Assembly (NCBI GenBank): GCA_964571815.1
Contig: CAZNDN010000044.1
Span: 1 to 27,104, forward strand
DNA from: CAZNDN01 sp964571815
Lineage (GTDB): Bacteria; Fibrobacterota; Chitinivibrionia; Chitinivibrionales; WJKA01
DNA length: 27,104 nt
Reading direction: 5' to 3'
Positions 8,756 to 17,900 of this stretch are shown piece by piece (positions within the stretch are counted from its first letter, which is position 1; each line of letters starts with the position of its first letter). The notes below the pieces were generated by a model, which was not told the origin of the DNA, made no database searches, and saw only the letters and a program-made list of their open reading frames with translations. Both the position numbers and the translations under genes were made by a program.

Positions 8756-11620
8756 CTACTTCACGCGCAGGAGGCGATCTACGTGAACGACGGACCCGCC
8801 GTCCAGCCTCAACAGCAACAGGCCCGTCACGGTGCCCAGTTGCTCACCGCACAGACGATGCACATGGAGGCCGGCCGGTGCTTTGCCGTCGTGAAGCGTG
8901 ACCAGTACCTTCCCGTCGGGACGGTATAGTGCCGCACGGATATTCATTGCGTGGGGCAAGCGGTAGCTGATCCTCACCGCGTTGGAGAAAGGGTTGGGCA
9001 TGATTCGGCTCCGCAGCGCAATGGCTTGCGCGGGAGCAGTGCGCACAGAGACCGGGTTGTGCGGCTCCGATGCTGCGTTGCGCTCGATCTCATAGAATCC
9101 CGTGGACGATGTCATGGTGAGGGCATCGTAGTGCACGGCATAGACGATTTCACCCGGATAGCCGGTATGATACAGGGACAACCGGGGCAGCAGCCCGTCG
9201 GGCTCCTTCGGCGGATGTGCTGTGTCGACTACGGCCGTATCGCACGAATCGTCCTTGCAGCATACTATCCTGCAGGAGTCTCCCCAGCAGGAATCCTCGG
9301 AGCAGGGATCCGTTTCCGCAGAATCCATGATCATGGACGGTGACATATTCAGAAGCCAGACATTTTTGCCTTGTGCCACGTATACGGAATCGGGATCGTT
9401 TTTGTTGATGCTCAGCGAAGTCATGGGTTGATTCATGTCAACCCCGTCACTTTGCAGAGGCGGTACGCAGTGCAGGGAGTCGCCGCCGTTGGTGGAGAAC
9501 GCAACACACCTGCCGGCAGCCACAACGATCGAATCGGCGTGACCGTTACACGCGGCAATGTCATACACGGGAAGCGTTTCGTCGCCGTCCTTCTCCACCG
9601 GCCCTTCAAGCAGTGTCCACGTCTCTGCTGCATCGCTGCTCTTGTACAGCGCACCGCCGATACCCGCGCTTTCGTTGCCGAAGCCGGCGTAGATGATCTT
9701 GTTACCCGAGCCGTCCTCCGCGACCGCCACAACATTGCATGCGGTGTCGGGCAGAGCGGTATCCATGAACCAGTCGTCTCCCCCGTTGTTTGAGCGAATC
9801 ACTCCACCATAAGGGCCGTGGCCGGCCAGGGAAACGAGTATCGTATCCGCTGCGTAGAAAGCAATACTCGTGGGAGCGGCCCGGGCGATACTGTAGGCTT
9901 CGAAGTCCAGATCGGTTATGTTCGATGTGTAGGTGCCGCCCATGGCCATGCCGAATTTACCCTGATCGGGCGGACTCCAGCTTGCTTCCTCAAGGGCGTT
10001 GCTTTCGGCACGGCGCAAGCCGTTTCCGTTACCCGCCCAGACCTCGGCCGTATCGAAGGGGTTGATACCCACGACGGTGTAACCGAGGCCGCCCATGAGC
10101 ATGGGAAAGGAGCCGTGGTCACCATGCCATTTGTCGGCATAATCCACCGAGCCGTCGGTGTAGGAGCGGGTTACCGCTATGCCGCTTCGCGTGGCCAGCA
10201 CTACTTTGTCAAGATTGCTTTCGTCCTGGGCGATATCGTAGATCGTCACCGCTTCCAGCCCTTCAACCGCGAGTTCGAACGACCCGTCAATCCCGCCGTC
10301 GGTACGCCAGACGCCGGCATTTGACGTGCCCAGGTAGATGTCGGTGCCGGGTATATGCAGCACAATCCGGCTCGGCACGTCGCCGAGCGCCGACGGGTCG
10401 ACGCCGGCCATATCCTGCCAGGAATCGCCCGGGCCCAGCGAATCGCTGTACCGGGCCCCGGCCACGATTCTGTAGCCGTTATCAAATGAAGCATCCTCGA
10501 ATACCGAGACCTCTCCCAGGTTGTTTCCGGGAGACTCGGCGAATACCCTGCTCCAGTGCTCCCCACGGTCGGTACTCACATGCAATGCGTTCAACCCCTC
10601 GACGTCTCCGTCGACGGTAACCGATTGTTCCCACGCAAGGAGCGCATCGCCCACGACAAACAATTTCTTGATATGCATGCACCTTCGTCCCAGCGAGTCG
10701 ACCATTTCCACTTCTACCGAATCCCCCACCGTGTCCAGAACGGTTCCCATCTCTTCGACGTATTCCGCGGTATCCACCCACACGGTTTTGGTCTTCGGAA
10801 GCTCGTCGGAAAGCCCGGTCGTATCGCATACGGGGAACTCCTCGAACGTTTCACCGCCGTTGAGTGTTACGAACACCCTCTGCACTTCCGATCCAACACC
10901 CTCGTCAACGAGCGCGAAAACCGAATCGCGGGAATCCCCGATGGGAACAACATCGTTGATATTCCACATTTCACCGGGACTCATGTCGGCGGCAATGACC
11001 GAGGTGTCGGGAAAGCCCGCGCAGACCTCCCAGGTCTGAGCGGAGTCTTCAGAGGCAAGAAGAATATTGCCTGAACTCATGTAGACTACACCGTTGCATG
11101 TCTTCACCATGCACAAACCAAGGTTCCGATTCTCGTGAATCACGCCCGAAAGCTGTGCGCGGATATCCTCAACAAGCGCCGCATCGTAGATAGTATGTCC
11201 GCTTTCACCCCCGTCGGTCGTTATCACCGCGGAGTGAAGCGAACCGCCTTCCTCGGCGTTCATTGCCACCGAAATACCATCGTCGGAAGAGACCGTCCGG
11301 CCGCCTCCTCCCCAGCCGACGGTTCGACCGTCCCGCTGAAATTTCAGTGAATCTTCGTCGTATGTCGCTTCCCATGTGCGGCCGGAATCGGTGGAATGGA
11401 ACACCGAAAGCGCGCCTTCCACCGCTGCCCATACAACACCGTTCTCTTCGTCCCAGGCCATATCCTTGACCTTGCCCCCGTAAATACCCTGGTTCACGCG
11501 GGCGCTCTCTTGTGCCCGGACCGTTACACCCCCCGCCGGCAGTGTCGGCAGCATTGTGAAAAGCATCATCGACGTACCGAAAGAGACATGTCTCCGGATT
11601 CCTCGCTTTGGACGTTTCAT
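8756..11620 (-). CDS. Secreted Asp-box (BNR) beta-propeller protein with sorting-type tail
   Basis: The 954-residue protein starts at the ATG at 11620 (strong ribosome site GGAGG at 11625-11629), not at the upstream GTG at 11785. A signal peptide (basic start, FGTSMMLFTMLPTLPAGGV, cleavage near RAQ) is followed by a long beta-propeller region. Asp-box motifs S-x-D-x-G-x-T-W and variants appear at about residues 76 (STDSGRTW), 190 (SEDSAQTW), 252 (LNGGETF), 349 (STDRGEHW), 610 (SNNGGDDW), 661 (SSDAAETW) and 709 (STNGGDSL), as in sialidases, Vps10/sortilin-like propellers and photosystem assembly factor-like proteins. I see no sialidase catalytic set, so binding rather than catalysis is likelier. 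A cluster of six Cys (C-x4-C-x4-C-x3-C-C-x4-C) sits at about 773-793. The last 80 residues (MPNPFSNAVRISYRLP, LYRPDGK, GLLLLRLDGG) are a sorting-type tail, suggesting export to the surface. Confidence 0.85.
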   Translation of the reverse strand: MKRPKRGIRRHVSFGTSMMLFTMLPTLPAGGVTVRAQESARVNQGIYGGKVKDMAWDEENGVVWAAVEGALSVFHSTDSGRTWEATYDEDSLKFQRDGRTVGWGGGGRTVSSDDGISVAMNAEEGGSLHSAVITTDGGESGHTIYDAALVEDIRAQLSGVIHENRNLGLCMVKTCNGVVYMSSGNILLASEDSAQTWEVCAGFPDTSVIAADMSPGEMWNINDVVPIGDSRDSVFALVDEGVGSEVQRVFVTLNGGETFEEFPVCDTTGLSDELPKTKTVWVDTAEYVEEMGTVLDTVGDSVEVEMVDSLGRRCMHIKKLFVVGDALLAWEQSVTVDGDVEGLNALHVSTDRGEHWSRVFAESPGNNLGEVSVFEDASFDNGYRIVAGARYSDSLGPGDSWQDMAGVDPSALGDVPSRIVLHIPGTDIYLGTSNAGVWRTDGGIDGSFELAVEGLEAVTIYDIAQDESNLDKVVLATRSGIAVTRSYTDGSVDYADKWHGDHGSFPMLMGGLGYTVVGINPFDTAEVWAGNGNGLRRAESNALEEASWSPPDQGKFGMAMGGTYTSNITDLDFEAYSIARAAPTSIAFYAADTILVSLAGHGPYGGVIRSNNGGDDWFMDTALPDTACNVVAVAEDGSGNKIIYAGFGNESAGIGGALYKSSDAAETWTLLEGPVEKDGDETLPVYDIAACNGHADSIVVAAGRCVAFSTNGGDSLHCVPPLQSDGVDMNQPMTSLSINKNDPDSVYVAQGKNVWLLNMSPSMIMDSAETDPCSEDSCWGDSCRIVCCKDDSCDTAVVDTAHPPKEPDGLLPRLSLYHTGYPGEIVYAVHYDALTMTSSTGFYEIERNAASEPHNPVSVRTAPAQAIALRSRIMPNPFSNAVRISYRLPHAMNIRAALYRPDGKVLVTLHDGKAPAGLHVHRLCGEQLGTVTGLLLLRLDGGSVVHVDRLLRVK

Positions 11621-11624
11621 AGCA

Positions 11625-11629
11625 CCTCC
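11625..11629 (-). promoter_or_regulatory. Ribosome binding site deciding the start of the Asp-box gene
   Basis: GGAGG lies four bases before the ATG at 11620 (GGAGG-TGCT-ATG), within a longer GGGAGGT match. It decides for this start over the GTG at 11785, which would place about 55 non-signal-like residues ahead of the signal peptide and would also lie upstream of the predicted transcription start. Confidence 0.75.
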
Positions 11630-11664
11630 CGGGCGAAAGCTGGACAGTGGAAAACGGAATCTCA

Positions 11665-11694
11665 ATTGTACCACCGGAAAGCGCGTGGTGTCAA
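11665..11694 (-). promoter_or_regulatory. Sigma-70 type promoter for the Asp-box gene
   Basis: On the minus strand TTGACA (11694-11689, perfect -35) is followed by an 18-base spacer and TACAAT (11670-11665, five of six matches to the -10). The predicted start of transcription near 11658 gives an untranslated leader of about 38 bases ending in the strong ribosome site. This is the best promoter match in the window and suggests that the gene is transcribed separately from the giant gene upstream, which has its own terminator. Confidence 0.7.
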
Positions 11695-11915
11695 GGAAAA
11701 ATGACGGAAGACGACGGATTTCTCGCTTTGACGGGAGGAACCCCCGGTTGCAGGCATGGAGTCTACCAGGCAGCGGGGCATACACGCCGGCTGAGACGGT
11801 ATGGGGGGGGGCGCGGCAGGAGGCTTGCCGAAATAGAGAGCATTGGCGGCCGCCGCGGGAACGACGGCGCCCGGAGCAGACAAGCGTTGACGGTGCCGCG
11901 GGGTGGAGGAACGAT

Positions 11916-11950
11916 AGAAAGGGGGCCGGCGCGTTCCACGCGCGGCCCCC
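11916..11950 (-). terminator. Rho-independent terminator after the six-triad giant gene
   Basis: On the minus strand, 31 bases after the TAA at 11981, a GC-rich hairpin forms: GGGGGCCGCGCG, loop TGGAA, CGCGCCGGCCCCC (one bulged G), followed by a short TTTCT run. The T run is short, but the stem is very stable. The remaining bases up to 11700 hold no gene I can support. Confidence 0.7.
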
Positions 11951-11980
11951 GTCCCGGCTCGATCGGGTCGGTGCCGGCCC

Positions 11981-14900
11981 TTATCTGCTGATACCTATGG
12001 TGCTGACATAGCTCTTGTCCCTGAAACTGGAATGACGGTAGTCAAGCAGGAGTATGGCGCGGTACACTCCCGGCGCTACCCGCATGCCCCGGTCGCTGTG
12101 GCCGTCCCAGTAGATATCGTAGTCGAATATCCCGCCGTCCCTGAGTTCGTACTTGTTTTCGGGAACCGTACTGAGTATGTCCTTGCACTCGGCCCGGGCA
12201 ACGAGGTTGCCGACCAGGTCGTAAATCTTCAGGTATCCGTCGATAATCTCCGGCTGCTCTCCGGGAAGCTGCACGATATGGACCGTGAGCACGGTCCCGC
12301 CGTCACGGTACGCATCCTGTCGCGCCGACTCCGCGTATTTGACGCTCAGCTCCTGAGGGGCGCGTGAAGCGGGCGGCGCCGGATTGGGACCTGCCCGCAT
12401 GAGTTTGGCCTTGCCGGGCTCCACGTAGACTTGCACCGCTTTGTTGTTGCGGTTGGGATTGTTCTCGGACAAATCGACGATATGGTAGTTGCGGCTTCCG
12501 TGATCCTTCCCCACGCGTATGGCAAGGTAGTGGTCGGCCGTGAGGTCGTTGCCGTTGGTCATGACGAATTTCAAGACATAATCGGAGCGGATCGTAATGA
12601 ATCCGTCAATACCCTCCAGGAACGCATCGAGTGTGTCGAACGCACCGCCGGGCATCTTGCGCAGGACATGGAAGACGAGTTCGGGGTCGTTGCCGTCGCT
12701 GAAGTTATTCCCGCCTCCGCCCGTGATATCCTCGCTGAAAATGACGGTCACGATATCCTTGGTATTGTCGTCGACGTCGATCACTTCCTTGCTCACCCTC
12801 CAGATCACCGGCCCGGCGCCGTCGGCACACTGCACCGTCAGCACTGAGTCGGCGCCCGTGATGGTTTCATCGCCGTTGCGGATCTCCACGCTGGGCGTCC
12901 AGTCGGTCTGCGGGCCCTCGGTTTCAAGCTCTTCGAGGAACAACACGTACGAAGTGTCACGTCGGGAGTTGACCACGCCGATGCTGTCCACGGCGATCGT
13001 GTCACCGTCGTCCCCGATCACGATGATTGAGTCGGTCGGGAAATCCCGCGGCAGGGACACCAGCTTCGAGAAGGTAACCTCGATCCGGTCGAGATATCCG
13101 TTGCCCGATGCGTCGCGGCTAACCCCGGCGGTGAGGCTCGCCGGCGGCGCGAGCAGCCGCAGGCAGATCGTGGTGCTCACCGTCGGATCATCGACGGACG
13201 TGACCTTGACACACCCTTCTTCGTCGTACTCCACTCCCGCACTTGAATAGAAGAGGCTCGTGGTTTGCCGACCGCCGGAGATCGGATGAAGCGTGCTTGA
13301 GGTGTCGGTTATGGTCCAGTCGCTTTCGATCGGGCCGATCCGGTTGCCGTACTGATCATAGCCGTTGGAAAGAGCATAGAGGAAGTCGCTGTTCCGTGCC
13401 TGAAGCGTTACCGTGTCACCCACCGCGGTGTTGTCGTCGTACTCGATCCGAATCGAGCTCAGTTGTCCCGGTTTCAGGGCAAAGGGTTTGGTGGCAGCCT
13501 CCAGGGAGCCGAGCCGAAAGAAGAGCTGGTGCAGAGAGTCGGGAGACTCGGGAGCGTGATACAGCACGAACCGCACGGTATCGACCCCGTGATCGAAACA
13601 CTGCGTGAGCGTGTTCTCGGTCGACGGTCGCTGGTTGATCACCCCGGAGCCGTCGTCGGTGATCACGCGCGGGTCGGGCCGGTCGCCGCTGCCCAGAAGG
13701 TCCTGGTAGGCCACCGAATCGGTGCAAAAGACTCCCGGATACGGGCCGTTTTCGTTGCGGAGGCGCACCACCCCGACCAGTGTGTCGCCCGCCGTACGCT
13801 CCTCCGGGGGCGTCAGTATCTTGAAAGAAGCTTCGGTTACCGGGCCGGGCCGGAATATGACCCACACCGAGTCGTCGGCCGTGGTGTCGTTGTCGAGGGT
13901 GACGGCCAGCCATGCAGCGCCGGACGTATCGGTTGAAACCGGCGAGAATGTCCACCCCGAGGCGAACTGCGGCGGTGCGGGATCGATGTCGAGTCCTTCG
14001 GAGGTGAGCCACCGGGCCGGGATGGTAACCCACGAACCGGGGTCGTTGGAGGGCTGAGCCTGCACCCGCAGCGTGCGCCGGTCGTTGGTGGTCATATCCA
14101 GCGTGTCGATCGCGACCGTATCGGGCGTGACAATGCGCAGTGCCAGGAAGAAGATTTTCAGCACCGACACGTCGACGGTGTCTTTCAGCGAAGGATCGTC
14201 GGCATTGACCGCTATCACCCGCGTCCAGGCAACCGAGTCGGCGCCGGTATAGGTCTTCTCGATGACGCCTTCGCCGATCCCCGATATCCCGTCACGGGCC
14301 GAGGCCACGGTGTCGTAGATGCTGCTCCAGTCGGTGCGGCGGGAGTAGTCGACGAAGTTCCCGTGTTCATCGCGGAGAATCGCGTAGACACTTCTGACGG
14401 TATCCACCCTGGTCAGCGTGATGGAATCCACGGGGTTGTCGTCGACCGGACTGAACTGCCAGTTCTGGTCCGGTTCGATCACCAGCCGGCAGGCCGGGCC
14501 CGCGCGCATGGTGACCCGCATGGTATCCACGAGCACGATCGCGCCCTTTTCGTAGCGGGCCGTTATCTGATAGGTCCGGTACGCTTCGGTCGGCACGAAT
14601 ATGCTCTTGTAACCTTGTGTGGCTGAGAGGGAATCGTTAAACTCCTTATTGTCGATCTCGGTCATCTCCCAGGTGATGGGGATCGTATCAACCTGGTAGT
14701 CTTCAAGCCACACATCGTTGTGATCCAGTATCTTGGCAACCAGCGCCAGGCTGTCGCCGGCAGTGGCCTCGACCGGTGAGCCCTGCGGCGGATAGGGAAG
14801 ATTGTCCGGTCCCGGCGCGCCGTCGTTCGGATACAAGGCCAGCTTCCGCGGCGGGCCGACATTGAAGCTTACGGGCAGGGTGAAGCTTTCGGCGCCGCCC

Positions 14901-17900
14901 ATGGACACGCGGATCCACCCGTCGGAGGTGGTATCCACCGGAGAGAAGCTCCAGGAATCGGAGAAGCGCGGCGGGGAGGGGGATGTTCTCGTGCCGGGAG
15001 AGAGGTCCCAGTTGGCGCGCACGTACTCCCACGTGCCGTCGTCCTTGCGCTTGCCCTGCACCATCAGCGTGGTGTCCTGGTCGGTGCGCATGGTCAGCGA
15101 TGAAATCGGGGTGTTGCGGCCGACCACGATCCGCAGGGAGTCGTACTCGACGGTCAGCAGTATCACGGTGACGGTGTCCCGCAATGAGCCGTCGTCACGG
15201 TTGACCGCGATCACCCGGGTGTGCCCGCCCAGGTCCGAGACCCGCTGGATGCGTCCTTCGCCGATACCGGCCACGCCGCCGACCGCGGTCACCACTGCGG
15301 TGTCCCGGCTGCTCCATCGGGTCCGCGCCGAATAGCCCGCGAAGTTCCCGAACTCATCACGCAGGATCGCATAGACGTTTTCGACCGTGTCCTCGGTACC
15401 GATCGTGATACTTCCCACGGGATTGTTGTCGTTGGGGCTGCTGTTGCGGTCGGGGCTTCCTTCAAGCACCAGGTGGTGCACCGCTCCGGCCTCGACGAAG
15501 AACATCACGGTATCCGCACTGCTTTGGCCGGTTTCGTCGAACGCGGCGATCACGTACACCAGGTTGTACGCGTTTTCCGGGACGAACGAGGACCGGTGGC
15601 CGCTGCGCGGCGTGAGCGTGCCGGTGGGCGGATTACCCTGCAGTTCCACGACCCGCCAGGAGATCGGGGCGTCGGCGCGCTCGTAGCCGCTCAGCCAGAA
15701 GTCCGTGTGATCGAAAATCTTGGCCACCAGCGGAATCGTATCACCCGCCGGAATCGTGTCCGCGGTGGTGCGCGGTGGGTACGGAAGGTTGTCGTTGGTG
15801 CCGGGGGTACCTTCTTTGGGATAGAGGGAGAGCCGGTACGGGAGACCGGCGGTGAAAATCACGGTAATATCATCGCTTACCGGCCCCGAGGTCCCGCTCA
15901 TGCCGATATCGATCGTACCGGTATCCCTGCCGCCCGGCGTGACGGTCCAGTCGTCGGAGGAGGCGGGCGCGGAAGGGCTCACGCGGATTCCCGCGCTGTT
16001 CCAGCGCACTACCACATTGTCCCACCGCCGGTTGTCGGAGCGGCGCCCGAGGGCCAGCAGGGTGGTATCCTGATCGGTGCGCATGCGCAGCGTGTCGATA
16101 TCGCGCAGTCCTTCGTGATTGACCACAATCCGCAGCGAGTCGTACGTGATATCGCTGAGGATCACCGTCAGCGTGTCCCTGAGAGAGGAGTCGCCCTGGT
16201 TGCGGGCGATCACTTCCGTCTGAGCTTCCTCGTCACTCGCCCTGAGAATAACGCCTTCGCCGAACTCCGCAATACCCTCCATGGCGGTTGCCACCGAGGT
16301 GTCTTCGCTGCTCCAGTGCGTGGAGGTTGAGGGCCCCACGAAATTGCCGTAGCGGTCGCGCACGATCGCGTGCGCGGTGGTGATCGTGTCGGAGGTGGAA
16401 AGCACCACGGTGTGAAGAGGGTTGTCGGCATTGGGGCTGACTCTGCGGTCGGCGCTCGCTTCGACCACGAGGTGGTGCGCCTGCGCATGGTCGATCGAGA
16501 AGCGCACCGTGTCGGCGTGGAACGTTCCGCCTTCGGAGAACTCCGCTACAACATACACTTCGCTGTAGGCCACGGTGTCGTTGAATACGGTCCGGTGACC
16601 CGCGGCGCGCGACAGTGTGCCGGTTGCCTCGCCGCTGCCCGCGGCTTCGATGCGCCAGGAGACCGGTGATGAAGCAACTTCGTAGTCGGAGAGCCAGACG
16701 CCGCGGTGATCGAACACCTTGGCTACGATTGCCGCGTTCTCTCCGGCGCTGAGCACATTGGCCGTGGTCGGATCGGGCCACGGCAGGTTGGTTCCGTCGT
16801 ACGGCTCCCCCGTTTCGGGAAAGAGCATGATTGTTCGTGCCGCGCCCTCGGTGAAGGTCACGGTCACGGTATCACGGATCGTACCGTCGGGGCCGGGATA
16901 GTCGACCAGGATTCTGCCCGAGCCGCGCGAGGTCGGCGCAAAACTCCATGAGGAAGCCAGGGCGGGCGCCGAGGGCGAAGCCGAAAGGCCCTCGAGGCTC
17001 CAGCCCGGGCGAATATTGTCCCACTCCCCGTTGTCGGAGCGGCGTCCCAGCGCATACAGCGTGGTGTCCTCATCGGTGCCCATGGTAAGCGAGGCAATGT
17101 CTTTGAGACCGTTGTGGTTGACCACGATGCGAAGGGAATCGTAGGAGATGTTGCTCAGCGTGACCGTCACGGTGTCGATCAGCGCGGAGTTGTTTCTGCT
17201 CTGCGCGATCACCTCCGCCTCTCCTTGATCGGCCTTGCGCACAATTTCTCCTTCACCCAGCGACGGCATCGCTTCGCGTGCTTCGGCCACCACGGGGGAG
17301 AGGCTGTTCCAGAACGTGCTCGGCGAGGCCTGGATGAAATTACCGTACGAGTCCCGGATCACCGCGTAGGCATAAGCCGTGGTGTCGTTGGCCGAGATGA
17401 TAACCTCTTCGAGCGGGTTGTCGCTGTTGGGGCTTGCGCTGCGCAGCGGGCTGTCTTCGATTACCAGATGATCCTGCTCGTCGGGCACAATCCTGAACCG
17501 CACGGCATCGCTGAGCCCGTAGTCGTCGTAGGCGGCCCTGATCTCCACGGTGTTGTGCGCGCGGGTGGGGCGGAACGTGGACCTGTGGCCGGTGAGCGGA
17601 CTGAGGGTGCCGGTGGGCGGGTTGCCGGCCAGTTCGTTCCGTGTCCAGGCAATGGGGGTAGTGGCCACCTCCAGATCGCTGATCCAGTTGCCTTCGGCAT
17701 CAAAGACCTTCGCCACCAGCGTGATGACGCTGCCCGCGGCGTCTTCGACGACGGTCCCGGGCGAGGGCCAGGGGTCGTTGCCCCCCACCCCGGGCTCTCC
17801 TTCATCGGGATAGAGTTCAAGCCTGGCCGGAAGTCCCGAATCGAAGGTGACGGAGACCGTATCGGCGCTGCCTGCCTTGCTGATCATGATCCGTCCGCTG

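Noticed and set aside
11621..11785. Extended N-terminus of the Asp-box protein from the GTG at 11785
   Set aside because: The strong promoter at 11665-11694 and the ribosome site at 11625-11629 point to the ATG at 11620, directly ahead of a signal peptide.
15221..16330. Long plus-strand open frame (369 codons) opposite the six-copy array; also 17114-17908 and 22417-23601
   Set aside because: They lie antisense to clearly coding repeat domains, have no domain character, are rich in Arg/Gly/His/Val as expected from reversed GC-rich Asp/Thr/Ser codons, and recur wherever the repeat recurs.
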